A stretch of 64,000 nt of DNA from Amphibalanus amphitrite (GCF_019059575.1 NW_024881599.1:434001-498000); one strand, 5' to 3'. Positions 10,472 through 22,084 are shown, numbered from the stretch's first letter. Made by a program: numbers and translations. The notes: generated by a model not told the origin, from the sequence alone.

Positions 10472-11671
10472 CCTTCCAGGCGGTGGGGAGGGGGGCATTC
10501 TTTGCCCCCCCTTTTAGTTTTTTCGATATATCTCGAGAACCGCTGCGCCGATCGTCATTCGTCACCAAACTTTCAGTACCCTCCCGAGAGTAGCTAGCGC
10601 ACATGGTGACCAAAAATTATTTCAAAGGCTATGATAGGTTGGCCGCTAATGACGTCAGAGTGACGTCATTTTTGCCATTTTCGACCCAAAAAAAAGTTTC
10701 GCGGGAAGAGCTGTCAGGCCTACAGCTTTAGAGATACAGAAAAATGTTCCGACATAAAAGGTGTGGAATCCAGAGGGCTACAAAACTGCTATTTCGGTTT
10801 TTTCGATTTTTGTTTTGGATTTTGACCCCCAAAAATCAAAAAATATATTTTTTGAAAATAATAGCCGAAAATTCCAAAAAGTTTTTGAATTTCGAAAAAA
10901 ACGAATATATGTGATAGTCCCTACCGCCTTCTATCTACATACCAAATTTGAGATCAATACCTCTTTTTTGGCCAAGTTATAGCGAAAAAACTGTTCAAAA
11001 TTGATGACGTCAAATTTTCAATTCAATTTTTAGCAATTCTAGACCTCGTAGCGCAAAACAAAGACCACCATTAGACTCCCCGTGACGAGCTGCATCGAAT
11101 CAATATCCATTTTATGCAAAATATCAACTTTGAAATTTGACCTTTTTTGACCTGACCTTGACCTGACCTCCACCAGAAAGTGACCTAAATCGTACCTGAT
11201 GGTCCTATAACCAATACCATTGAGCTGGAAATGAAAAACTGGCCATAAAACATGCATCGCACAACCTTAGTAAAGTTGGGTTCATATGGTGACCCTTGGT
11301 GACCTTTGGTGACCTGACCTGTGACCTGACCTGGTATGACCAGTGACCTCTAATAGCAACATATGTATTAGACAACTGACGCCTTATCGCTGATTTTCGA
11401 CAAAATGCGTTTTACTCGGTGTTATAAGCGCTTTCCCTAGAAGCCCCGTGAACGGTGAAACATTTTATCTTTGACCTGACTGACCTGTGACGTCATCGGT
11501 GACCCCGAGGTCAATGAATTTTGGTTTCTGTCGACAAATTTGACAGGGCTATCGAACGCCGTTTTAATTTTCCGGATCCGTCCAGTAGTTTCGGAGATAC
11601 GAGGGGGGGGGGCAAAAAAATGCCACCCCCCACCGCGCGGAAGGTGGCTGGGAGGCCCACCGCCTGCCGGG
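10472..11671. mobile_element. TTAA element, CAGGCGGTGGG-end family
   Basis: Flanked by TTAA at 10468-10471 and 11672-11675. The left end is CCTTCCAGGCGGTGGGG with a GCATTCTTTGC hairpin. The right end is longer, with CCACCGCGCGGAAGG, then CCCACCGCCTGCCGGG. TGACCT/AGGTCA clusters lie at 11141-11172, 11280-11345 and 11470-11500. An inverted second copy sits at 55333-56778; the two align through most of their length, which fixes the boundaries. Confidence 0.82.
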
Positions 11672-11675
11672 TTAA

Positions 11676-12594
11676 CCCTCGCACGACCAGGCCATTTCTC
11701 ATAACACGAACGACCAGGGGGGGGGGGGTTGTTACGACCCCCCCCCTGGCGTTTCGAAACGGAAGGTCGTAGAGCTTAGCAGAAAAAACCAACGGATTGC
11801 TCTCAAAGAGATCTCGCGATTGGTGGTATATTTTTTGGTCCTAGGTCAACATTTGACCTACTTTTGACCGGTCAAAGGTCAAATTTTTTTCCGCGGCGAT
11901 TGCGGCAAAACGGTGAGAGATATCGACTTGAAACCTTCACTATCGTGTTCCTTGATCAATTCTCTATCGTTTGGTATGTATTTCGTTTCCCTAGCTCTAA
12001 AAATGGCGCGTTGGGAGCGCCGGAAGTCGGCAAGGTCACAGTCGGCGGCAGAAATTCGAAAAATCAAAATTTAAATTTTTGAAATCTGATTGTATTTTCG
12101 GATTTGGGAGGTCCATTTGCTCCCTATAGAAGCTAATATTGCTGCATATTCCCATTGAGGTGACAAGAATTAGCAAAATAGTGGTTCGGGCGCTTTTCAA
12201 AAATAGTACCGGACGCTGTTCCTCTTATGACGTCATAACTCCGTGACCTGACCTGACCCGGCCAATTTTCTTGCACCACACGATAGCCAATGCTTGCCCC
12301 AACATGCATGGGAAGTTTCATCATGATCCATCAAACAATGTGGGTATCACCGGCAGAAAACCTAGGGATTCGGCGCACACGTTTGGTAACTGTCGGCCGG
12401 AGGCTGTACCTCTTATGACGTCATAACTCCGTGACCTGACAAGACCCGATCAATTTTTTTTCGGCAAAAGATGCGCAAAGGTTGCCCCAGAGGGTAATGA
12501 AAATTTCAGCCCGCTACGACAAGCCGTTTAGCGTGCACTTCGAAAAAACCTCAGGGGGGGGGGTTGATACACCCCCCCCCTAGGCGTTCTAGGG
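11676..12594. mobile_element. TTAA element, CCCTCGC-type left end
   Basis: It shares TTAA 11672-11675 with the preceding element and ends at TTAA 12595-12598. The left end is CCCTCGCACGACCAGG, with a G-tract/TTGTTACGA/C-tract hairpin at 11717-11747. The right end has the equivalent hairpin GGTTGATACACC, then CCTAGGCGTTCTAGGG. It carries a palindromic TGACGTCA at 12228-12235 and again near 12416. The interior TGACCT density is lower than in its relatives. Confidence 0.7.
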
Positions 12595-12598
12595 TTAA

Positions 12599-13027
12599 TA
12601 CCACATGATATGGTTTGGATATAGTGTGAAATTGCATAAGTCAAAGTAAAAAAAAAAAATCATCGCAATCATGCCAAAAAATGGAATGATACGATGTCCG
12701 ATAGTCCACGCTCATCCTTGAACAAACACAATATCCATTATTCCATGCGTCAGAATACAGGTACAGGTTTGTTGATGACCGTTGACAACAACATGAGCAT
12801 ATCATTTTTCTGATTATAGGTATATAGGTCGCCAGCCGGGGAAGCTTTCTCAAACGTTCTCCAGCCATGCTCGTAGCAATATAAAAGTGATGAAATAGAG
12901 AGGATAGCATCTGCATTTTCGCTTAGTTTGAGGGCTGCGGACATTTTCCATTGGCTCGACATTACGAGGCCATGACCCAGCAGCACAACTAGGACATGTA
13001 ATATCTAATTTCTATAAACCAGTATAA
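12599..13027. other. Gene-free stretch with a diverged dispersed repeat
   Basis: Positions 12899-12985 are about 80 percent like 18009-18095; both contain a run ending TTTTCATTGGCTCGAYATTA-like sequence and then AAGGCCATGA or GAGGCCATGA. No gene was recognised. Confidence 0.45.
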
Positions 13028-13712
13028 CGCCTTTTGGGGCTACTAACGGAGCGAGTGAGAGGGTGAGCCTTGCACGTGCGAAATTTTGAGGGGGTACCTC
13101 CAGCTGACTTGTGCACGGCACCCTACTAACCGGTCTCTTGCGATGTGCCAAATTTGAGCACAATCGGCCCAGCCGTTCTCGAGATCTGGAAGCGGCACCC
13201 TGCACGTGCGCACGTGCAAAATGGGTCCCAACTGACTTTTGCACTGCACCCTACTAACCGGTCCCTAACCATGTACCAAATTTGAGCGCCATCGGTCCAG
13301 CCGTTCTCGAGATCTGGAATCGACCCCTGCACGTGCGCACGTGCAGCAGCACCCCAACTCTGTGGATATGCATTACCTAGAGGGTGCCTACCTGCATGCC
13401 AACTTTCAGCGCAATCGGCCAAGTAGTTACCGAGATATTGCAACAATTACAAAAGTGACACCTCTTCGTTTTGCACGTGGCACGTGCATAAGGGGTCACC
13501 CACAGGCATCGGGAATAGTCCAATACTTGGTAGAAGGAAAGAAGCTACCCTACAAAAATTACCGCGTGTAAATCGGTCAAGTGGTTGCTGAGATAGGTAT
13601 AAGCGTCGCAAAAGCGTGACCACGGCCGGCCGGCCGGCCGGCCGGCCGGCCGCTCATACTCAGAAATTTCCGTTAATCTAAGGAGAGACTACGCTCGCTT
13701 CGCTCGCTCCGT
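13028..13712. repeat. Tandem repeat block of about 130 bp units carrying CACGTG boxes, inside a dispersed element
   Basis: Four units begin near 13064, 13200, 13328 and 13461. Each has a GCACGTGCGCACGTGC-like palindrome and, in the better units, a GCCGTTCTCGAGATCTGGAA tail. The block is bounded by TACTAACGGAGCGAG (13041) and GCTCGCTCCGTAAAAAAGG (13703), which are weakly inverted. The same element, in opposite orientation, lies in intron 2 of the aspartic-protease gene (about 16385-16730), which supports a mobile repeat rather than a local duplication. Confidence 0.7.
13623..13652. repeat. (CCGG)n simple repeat
   Basis: About seven consecutive CGGC units at the right side of the 130-bp tandem block. 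It is CpG-dense and fully self-complementary. Confidence 0.9.
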
Positions 13713-13818
13713 AAAAAAGGTTTTCAATCGTTTTTATTAAATGCACTGGAAAAAAAAATTCACTGGAACCTTCTTCGCATTTTATCAAACCATCTGAACC
13801 ATGGATCAAACCATGAAT

Positions 13819-14293
13819 TTAAAGGGACCCTCCCACCTTCAAAAAAGTTAATGAATTGGCATGAAAGTGATGTCGCTCGGTTCAGAAAGAGCAAAAATGA
13901 ATATCTACCAAATTTCATCGAAAAATATTCACCGGTTTTCAAGATATTGGACTTTTACTTTTGTTTACTTTTTGGGATCTCCGCTGTTCCTAGCGACTTT
14001 ATTTGAAAGTGCGGCATTTGTTGCGCGCAAAGCAGCATATACCACCGCGTGCTGCCAAACGTTTTAGTAAAAGATTTAAAAATCGTTAGATCTCCGCTGA
14101 CGTCACAAATTCTAAGGGGGCATACCAATGCATTAGCCCCTTAGAATCCGAAAACTGCAAGTTTGAAATTCCATATCTCCGAATTAAAGCATTTTTCGAA
14201 GTTGTGAATGCCCAAACCGGTATTTTCAGGCCATGGCCACCAATTTGGCTATCTCAACTCAAAACTAATGTTAAGGTGGGAGGGTCCCTTTAA
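13819..14293. mobile_element. TTAA-flanked MITE, TTAAAGGGACCCTCCC family
   Basis: Inverted ends TTAAAGGGACCCTCCCACCT and its complement AAGGTGGGAGGGTCCCTTTA bound 475 bp of non-coding sequence. The TTAA at each end is the presumed target duplication. The ends resemble those of the TTAAAGGGACTATCCC family at 19838, 43886 and 54584, so it is a sister subfamily. There is no coding capacity. Confidence 0.85.
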
Positions 14294-14820
14294 TAGGTAA
14301 AATATAAGGTATATATCCAATATTAGCGAATTTCGAAACAGATTAGCGAACTTTCGAATAATTGAGTCGCTTCGTATCGCAGTTGTCGGACTGTAATCCG
14401 ACTTCGGTGGCCTGGCAGCCGCCGGGCCCCCATCCGCGCTCGGTGTTGTCACAATGTTTAGCCATGCGTCTGTCGCTACATAGGTACTCAAGTAGCTTCA
14501 GTTACTTCGGTGCTTTCAGAGTTCCAACTTTGAATTCCTTCTTATCCAACTTATCATTGATATCTAACCAACGGAATCCGTGTGTCTTGCGTCAGACCCA
14601 ACTGTGTTTGATGTTCAGTTTTTTTTTCTGCCACGCATTGCCCCTGGATTCCTCCGCCCCCCCCCCCCCCCGTGGCCAAAATCCTAGATACATACGTGCC
14701 TGATGATACGTCCTCACCGCACATGGTTCTCTCTCATCGGCGATTGTGGGTTACATAACAAGCTGTTATCGCTTAAGTATTTACTAGCGTCCTATTTTTT
14801 TCCGCTAGGCACCAGCCGAT
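14294..14820. other. Gene-free stretch upstream of the aspartic-protease promoter
   Basis: Positions 14330-14600 share phrases with 36085-36300 (GTCGCTTCGTATCG, then CTTCTTATCCA/CTTCTCATCCA), so a diverged dispersed repeat of about 300 bp is likely. No gene was recognised. Confidence 0.4.
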
Positions 14821-14826
14821 ATGACA

Positions 14827-14834
14827 TATAAAAG
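14827..14834 (+). promoter_or_regulatory. TATA box of the aspartic-protease homologue gene
   Basis: TATAAAAG lies 33 bp upstream of a TCAGT arthropod-type initiator (A at 14860). A 55-bp leader exon then runs to a CAG|GTATGT donor at 14914/14915. A matching acceptor (CCATATAG) lies at about 15839, 13 bp before the start codon. TATA and initiator spacing is as expected for a focused promoter; the leader exon is inferred. Confidence 0.6.
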
Positions 14835-15501
14835 ACCAACATCTACATCGATAGCCATCAGTTCCTTACTGAAGCTCCTGGGCAGACTACGCTTTCGGTT
14901 CATCTGTAGAACAGGTATGTGAGATTTATAGCACTGAGCGGCTGTCGGCTGAACACATTTATAGCACTACTGAAGATGGGCTATAGCACTCCCCACCCCC
15001 CCCAAAAAAAACAGACCTTCTATGGACCGCACATGACTAGGATGTAAATTGAATGCTACAGTTCGTTTTCTTTTTCGAAGTTCGACCCTCATTGTTAACA
15101 TCTCTGTGAATAAAGCATGAGAATTGGTAGCTGAATTGCTAAGAAAACTGGTGGCGCACATTAATTTAACAGACGATCAAACTATCAAAATTATTTCTAC
15201 CCATTTACTTCCGGCCTCAGAACTCGTATTTGTCCGTATTTACAACACACAGGGATAGACGACTTGTCAGGAATAATAACTGAACTAACCAATAAATCGC
15301 ACGGCGCTGGACATAACGGTATGTATGCACATCATCATTGTTACAAATTGCTTTTTAAACATTATTCTTAGCTCAAAAACAATGTGCGTGTTAACCAATA
15401 ACCAGTTTTCTCAATAATTCGGCTAGCAATTCTCGCGTTGCGTTAAAAAAAATTGCAGTAGGTAAGGGTCGAAAAAACAATCAGTACATAAGTTTACATA
15501 G

Positions 15502-15696
15502 GGCTCGTTGCCAGATAGTGGAATTCCGATACCGAGACATTTATTCCACTAACGAGACATTTCAGGCACATTCCGGCCCGCTAGTTCAGACGACTTAAGG
15601 CCGGATAGGTCGTCAGAACTAGCGGAATTTGCCTGAAATGTCCCGTTAGTGGAATAAATATCTCGGTATCGGAATTCCACTATCTGGCAACAAGCC
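15502..15696. repeat. Foldback (palindromic) MITE in the 5' UTR intron
   Basis: Two near-perfect inverted arms, GTTGCCAGATAGTGGAATTC at 15507 and its complement ending 15691, meet around a short centre near 15595. Total length is about 190 bp. It lies between the leader exon and the first coding exon of the aspartic-protease gene and would form a long hairpin in the pre-mRNA. Confidence 0.85.
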
Positions 15697-15852
15697 GTAT
15701 GCAAACGGGGCTATTGTAAGCCAATTTAATGTACAGATAACAAACGAACAACCGTTATTTAATACACGATAGTAATCGCGACATCTGACAGTAACACTCC
15801 AATGACACGACCGTTCCACCGGTGTACCGCCATATAGGTAACGAGAGCCGAG

Positions 15853-17620
15853 ATGCTGCGTCTTGTGTCGGTGCTGGCGTGTCTGGGCGCCCTGGAGGCG
15901 GCCGTGGTGGCCGTGCCGCACGTGCAGGTGAACGTGCCGCACGTGCCGGCCCCCGTGCAGCCCGTGATCGGCGCCGTTCTGGAGCAGAGGAAGGCCGCCG
16001 AGCCAGCCCCCGTCTCCCTGCCGCTCACCAAGGTGGAGGCTGATGTAAGTAGGAGTCTGGCGGCAGATATTCGCCGTTTAACTGCTAAAAATGGTTTTGC
16101 CTCAATGTTTTGCCTTTGTCTTTACAATACTTCAACTGTTGTACATCTTCCACAGCTGCATGCTTTCGCTGACTTATTTCCGTGCGGCACCCGTTGTATT
16201 TGTAGGGCCAGCGGTACTTCCTCGGGGAGATGGCGGTGGGCACGCCCGGCCAGGCCATGACAGTGGCCGTGGACATCACCTTCCCGCTCTCGTACGTTCC
16301 CTCCATCAACTGCAGCGACCAGTTCTGCACGGACCACATGCAATACGACTCGGCCGCCTCCTCCACCTACGAGGTAAGCCACAAGAAAGCGGCACCCTAC
16401 ACGTTCATACGTGCAAACTGGGTCCCAATTGACTTTTGCGCGGGACCATTTTCATCCGCCCCTTGACGTGTACCGAATTCGGGCGTAACCTGCCCAGCCG
16501 TTCTCGAGATCTGAAAGTGACCCTTGCACATGCGCACGTGCAGGGTGCCGCTTCCAGATCTCGAGAACGAATGGGCCGATCGCGCTGAAATTTGGCACAT
16601 CGCTAGGGACCGGTTAGCAGGTTGCAGTGCACAAGTTGGTTGGAGGTGCCTCCTCGCAATTTCGCACGTGCAAGGCCCACCCTCTCGCTCGCTCCGTTGG
16701 TCGCCCAAAGACGTTTTACTGGTAATTAATTATCTTAGCTCCACTTCCAATTATCTACATATGCCCAATTTTGTCATGTCCTCAAAGAAGACCTTTCTGA
16801 AGTCGTTGTGCCTCCCCAGGCGGACGGCACTCCGTTCGAGTTGTCGCTGGGACAGAACGTCAGCGGCGTGATCTCCAAGGACGCCATCAGCGTGGCGGGG
16901 GCCACCGTCAGCGGCCAGGCGTTCGGAGAGGCCACGGCCGTCTGGAACAGCTACGCACTGAGGGCGCCCAACGACGGCGTGCTCGCGCTGGGCTTCGGCT
17001 TCAGCGTCAGCCAGGAGGGCGCGACCACGATCATGGGGTCGATGATCGAGCAGGGTCTGATCGGCCAGTGGCTGGCCGGAATCTGGCTGGGCCGCGGCGA
17101 CGCCGGAGGTGAGCTGACCCTGGGCGGTCTCAACGACGACCGCCGCAGCGGCGAGCTGGCCTGGGCGCCCGTCACCTTCAACGAGGAGCACCAGAGCTGG
17201 ATGGCCTCCGTGGAGAGCCTCACTGTCGGAGAGACCAGCATCTGCTCGGAGAACTGCTTCGTCACCGCGCTGAGCACCACGCCCTACTTCTTCATGTCCA
17301 TGGATGCGGCCAAGACGGTCAACGACGCTCTGGGCGGCTTCGACATCGGCGCGCCGGGCGTGGCCGGCCTGGACTGCAGCACCCTGTACACGCTGCCGAC
17401 TCTGGAGATCGAGGCGGCCGGACGCACCCTGGAGATGAGTCCCCTCGAGTACACCTACATCTACACTTTGGGAGGTGGTGTGCAGATGTGCCTCTCGGGC
17501 TTTGTCGGTCTGCCTGACTTCGACGACAATGTGACCGTGCTGGGCTCCTTGTTCATGCAGAAGTTCTACACCGCTTACGACATGGATAACATGCGCGTGG
17601 GCTTTGCTGACAGCGCTTAA
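15853..17620 (+). CDS. Secreted aspartic-protease homologue (cathepsin D fold), predicted inactive
   Basis: Three coding exons in phase 0: 15853-16044 (GTAAGT donor), 16206-16373 (TTGTAG acceptor, GTAAGC donor) and 16820-17620 (CCCCAG acceptor). They give 386 residues, the usual pepsin/cathepsin D length. The first 20 or so residues (MLRLVSVLACLGALEAAVVA) are a signal peptide, followed by a Pro/Val-rich propeptide. The fold shows in YFLGEMAVGTPGQ, SYVPSINC, SSTYE and C-terminal VTVLGSLFMQKFYTAYDMDN with MRVGFA. The first catalytic motif, normally DTGSS, is D87-I-T-F-P. The second, normally DTGTS, aligns with LSTTP near residues 270-274 and has no Asp. The flap Tyr position reads Leu. Proteolysis is therefore unlikely; a binding role as in inactive arthropod homologues (cockroach allergen Bla g 2) is inference. 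A polyadenylation-like AATACA lies at 17733. Confidence 0.88.
16385..16730 (-). repeat. Intronic copy of the CACGTG tandem-repeat element
   Basis: It lies in intron 2 of the aspartic-protease gene. It carries the GCACATGCGCACGTGC palindrome and the CCAGATCTCGAGAACG tail, and ends in CTCGCTCGCTCCGTTGG. In reverse complement it aligns with 13028-13330. Confidence 0.7.
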
Positions 17621-19837
17621 TGCGTTGTTGCTCAAATGGTTAAGGCGTGCGAGACTGTAGTCTTTGGATCTCCTAAGGATTGGTAAAAGAGATGTCTGTA
17701 GATAATTGTGTTTTCTCTACTTGTGTCTTTTTAATACACATTTGTCGCTGCAGTTATATAATCTGTTAGTGAGATGTTAAAATGCGATATCTTATTGTAT
17801 CGTATCGTATCGATACGATACGATGTATCGTATGATTCGGCATTCGGGGAGAACATGGACCGTGGCAAGATACCTACAGACTACGCGAGCTGCGCGCATA
17901 ACATGCGCTTCATCCCTCACGTGAGATAGGACTTTTTTTCGTCCTTTTGAAAGGGCACGCTTGATGCTTCACAGTCGCTCGTGGCAATGCAAAGTGACAG
18001 AAAAAAAATGGATAGTATCTGCACATTTCTGCCAGTTTGAGAGCTATGAAAATTTTTCATTGGCTCGATATTATTAAGCCAAGGCCATGAGCTGGCCTCA
18101 GTCAAATCACATAGACACAGAATAACTAAACCATACTAGAAAAACTAAGTCATGGTGTGTCGTTTCGGGAACTAGCGACCCGCGGCCGGGCGCCGCGGAG
18201 AGGTGCCCGCCATAGGGTTTTGGGGCTATTTTTTCACGTTTCGGTCTGAATCGTGAAAAGTACTCGTCGTAGCAAATATGTTCCCTGGTTTCTGGATTTT
18301 CAGCCCACGTGGAATGCGATAGGACAAGAGTCATTTTCGTATAGACAAAACTGTGCCCGCGTTTTTTGGTCAAAGAAAAAATGTTCAGCAGCTTTTAACA
18401 CGTGAGCCGCCGCAAAACAGGGTACCCCGGAGGACTTACGATTCAATATCTCCTAAGCTATCATAGATAGCAAATATGTTCCCTGGATCTATGTAGATAA
18501 TACTTTAGAGAACACTTCAGGCCAAAAATTGTTTCTCGACAACGTACACCCAGCCCGCGTTTTTTGGCTTAAATGCAATGCAACACGGCAGCCGACCTTT
18601 AGGGCTCAGTTAGCGAGTTTATTTTTTAGCGAGCACTTCGAGCATTTCAGCGTTCGATGAAATGACATATTTTTTCAACGCAGTCGCTTCTTCATTTGCA
18701 TCTAAGCGCGACCTATATGATAATGTGACGGTATCGTCACACTAGAAGGTGTAATTCATCGTAATTAATAGGGCTAATTCTCGGCGCACAGCAGCAGACG
18801 GACACCGACTGACCCACCATCTAAAGGCAGTTTGGCGAAGCAGTATCGTGAATCACAGCCGCGAGATGTCCCTAGCGTAGAACACCGTCTGTTTGCCCAG
18901 TTTAAATACGTGATGTTTGCCCTTTGTCAACCCCTCAGTCATGGGGCTGGGGTCGCGGATGAATGGGCGACCGCCCGCCGCGCGGGGAGGGGGCTGCTCC
19001 CCTGACCCGGACCGCCACGGCATGGGGACGGTCCCGCATCGCGTGCCTCACGTCGCCGCCTCACACTGATCAATTACGCTGGTTTTGAGGAACCGCCCAT
19101 TGTGGTGGTGGGTGATCCAACGCAGACCATGCCAGAACCCCACTGAGGGGTGTCACCCGTGTCAGCTGGCTCAGACCCATGATATCCCCATACCGAAAGC
19201 GACGTTCCAAAGAGCAATATGCCTTTAGTGGGTATTATTGATGTTTAATTCGAGAATGTATGCATGCATGTAAGCACATACCTACATGATGTGTTAAAGT
19301 ACTCCAACTGTACAACTTTGGCCTCTCAGCTCGAGGCAAGGCCTCGTCTAACATGTTAACTGGGGGGGCCAAACCCCCGCAGTCACTAGCCTGGCCCCCC
19401 CAGTCAGGGCAAAAAGTCACTACTGGGGGGGCCGGCAATAAGAGCAAACGAACTTTTATTGCGAGTCGTCAGTGCACATAAAAACAAACGCGTAAACAAC
19501 ACATGGATGCAATGTGAGCACATTGATATACCCGATTACCTAGGGTTGTTATCAAGTGTTTATTTTGTTTACCTGAACCTTTTTTTTCGCTCAGCAATAC
19601 CTTACCTTACCTTAATTTGATCGGAATTTTGAAACCGGGAATACGTTACATTTAGTCTTTTCAGGCGGCCCAACTCCGTGTCCCGGATATGCTTTTTTAT
19701 AAATTTAGTCCGAACCTTTTGAATGGAAGGATTCACAAGGACAGAGCCCCCGCTAAGCAGAGCTTGTTGCGTTGGCCCTGCCCTCTACCCTCCGATCGCG
19801 CAATTCCTGATCTATGGCAGCATTTAGATCCCAAAGT
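17621..19837. other. Gene-free stretch with dispersed repeats
   Basis: Contains an (ATCGT)n stretch at 17796-17835. A repeat at 18009-18095 is shared with 12899-12985. A block at 18148-18185 (GGTGTGTCGTTTCGGGAACT) is found inverted at 34663-34690. Positions 19340-19440 hold paired G and C tracts around GGGGGGGCC, resembling the ends of the other elements here. No exon was recognised. Confidence 0.45.
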
Positions 19838-20342
19838 TTAAAGGGACTATCCCACCTTTAACATGGGGTTTGAGTTGAGATAGCCAAGTTTGCGGCGAGG
19901 TTCAGAAACCACTATCTATCTAGGTTGCAACCCCCGCGGCCTCTTGGTGTTGAAGAAATTCGTTCCCTTCATTTGAAAATGGGCCTTGTGCAAGGCCCTA
20001 TCTTCAACATGGAGCGACCGTTAGTGTGACGTCACCTCGTTTAGTCATTCTGATTTAAATGGGTTTGTTCGTTGAAAAATCGCTTAAAACTTGGTCTGAA
20101 CTTTGTTGTGGTGCCTACAGAGTAAAAAGAATCAGCTTTATGACAGTAATGTGGCCTGGGGAAGGAGGTAATTTTGGGCTGTGACGTCACATATTTGAAA
20201 GTTTGTGTTTGGAATATGGGAAGCCTAAGATGTTTAATGAAAAATAAATACCAGAACCATGTTCCTGGTCATCCAATCTATAAAATCGGGCACAATTTAA
20301 CTGGTTTTAACAACATTTTAGAAGGTGGGATAGTCCCTTTAA
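19838..20342. mobile_element. TTAA-flanked MITE, TTAAAGGGACTATCCC family, copy 1
   Basis: 505 bp bounded by TTAAAGGGACTATCCCACCT and AGGTGGGATAGTCCCTTTAA. Nearly identical copies are at 43886-44391 and, split by an insertion, 54584-55332. It is non-coding; the similarity between copies implies fairly recent spread. Confidence 0.92.
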
Positions 20343-20528
20343 CGTATGCACATAGCCGCGCACGGCCGGTCCCCTCACTGACTTCGACTGGCTGCGGCCT
20401 GCTACCAACCGCAACTATACTCGCCAGGAGGCTCATAAACATCGACTCCGTCGCGCTTCGAACCCGGACTGTTATAACCGGGACGCGTGCCCTCACCACG
20501 AGCCACGAGGAGTCCAACGCTCTACCGG
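20343..20528 (-). repeat. tRNA-derived SINE, copy 2
   Basis: It aligns with 5449-5645 through the B-box region (GGGTTCGAAGC on the minus strand) and the body. The A-box head is shortened near 20525. The 3' end of both SINE copies directly adjoins the end of a TTAA element. Confidence 0.72.
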
Positions 20529-22084
20529 CAAAAAAGTCTCCTTTTTTGCTTAGTCTTTCCTATCAATCACGTATCAAATAACTCATCAAATAATGTATCA
20601 AATTCTAAATTCTCTGTTGTTTCTGTCCTCGGGGCGTCAATCTGTTGTTCTTGCCTATCGTCGTCCTCACTATGCGGCGTCCAACTTCTGGCTGGACCAT
20701 TATAGAGTTCAGTGGGCTGGACGGTCACCGGTGTGCGGCTAGAGTATAGCTCCTAATCGTAATGAAGCAGGCTCCTGTTCCGGGTGGTCGTACATAGGTA
20801 GGCGCAGACTGGTGGTCTGTCTGTGGGGACGGGAACTGACAGCTCTGGGTTATCTAAAGAAGTCGGCATTGTGTCCCGGCACCGCGCCGGTCCGTGCTTT
20901 CCATCCTCAGGACAGTCAAATCCTTCTCCTCCACGCCGCAGCCCCCTGCTCCAGGTTGGACAGGCCAGTCCACACGGGAACGGCTCCACTGGAGCTAGCC
21001 CGCAGCCGGGTGCAGTGAGTGCCAGTTGGCTGGGCGGCCTGTCCGACTGGACTGGTTCAGCCCAGGCATGGATAAGAGATAACTGGATGGGGCACTCGGG
21101 CGACTTTAGCGTCACACGGCCGTTATGCGCATGCGCGAGGAACGTACACGACCGCGACCTTGGGCGCCTGTTGTAAACTCAATGGCGGAGTGCCTTGCGG
21201 CGATCGTTATTTTGCTTTTACGTGTGATTACGTTATCTCTAATCCATGGCCCAGGTGACTCACTGGGGTGCCTGCCCAGACCAATGTCTGTCCCTAATTC
21301 CTATCATCCTTCCGGCTCTGAAATGGTCTCGTCAGACCGAAAGGGCCTAACCTAACAAAACAAAAACAGAAATGGAGTCCTGGAGGGCAAATCCCAGTCA
21401 CTTAGGGTCCCAACGGACTTCAAATTGCACTACTACTCGGGCCCTCAGTAGTCAGCCTCCAAGTTGATACACAGGCATTACACTGGTCTGAGGGGGCCCT
21501 ACACACGTGGGAAAATACGTTCTCCACTCAGATTGACCTTTACAGCCTGGTATGGATCATATAAAACCAGTGTGGGCTACCATAGAAGCCGACGTGGGTC
21601 CAGAAGCTGGAATTAGCCCTCAGAGTTCGGTACCGAGCGCTCAGAAGTCGGCGGAGCCCATCAGAAACCGATGTGGTTCGCAAAAAATCTATGCGTGCGG
21701 GCCATCGACATGAGGCTCGTCATGAAAATTCCTTAGACGAGGCACTGCCACTCGAACAAACGCTCAACACCGAGAAGTGTGATTATTAGGTAGGTACTGT
21801 CTAATTGGGCAATGTGAGGAGGCTACAAACTAATATAAAAGCATGGGTCGAATCGTCTACTATTTTTTCTAGTTTTCAAAAAAAAAAAAATCATGGTGTC
21901 AGGGATGTGATGAAAAATAAGTGGTCTAAATCCGGTGAGAAAACAGGATTTGGGGGTACCCTAGGTTTGGCTAGGTTGTCTCTGGCCCCCCCAGTGAAAA
22001 TTCCTTAGACGAGGCCCTGGCTCGAGGAATAGCCTTTTTTACTTTAAAGACAGATTTTTAGTGACTTAACACTCGCACTTACAT
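20529..22084. other. Gene-free stretch with a GGGCCCTCAGAG minisatellite-like zone
   Basis: Positions 21400-21720 contain degenerate repeats of GGGCCCTCAGwrGTCrgC type, like those at 43110-43520 and 53815-54215. The open frames at 20753-21115 (minus) and 20823-21176 (plus) overlap each other and show no domain; neither is called. Confidence 0.4.

Noticed and set aside
16751-17635. 294-codon minus-strand open frame opposite the aspartic-protease exon
   Set aside because: Antisense shadow of a GC3-rich exon with no domain.
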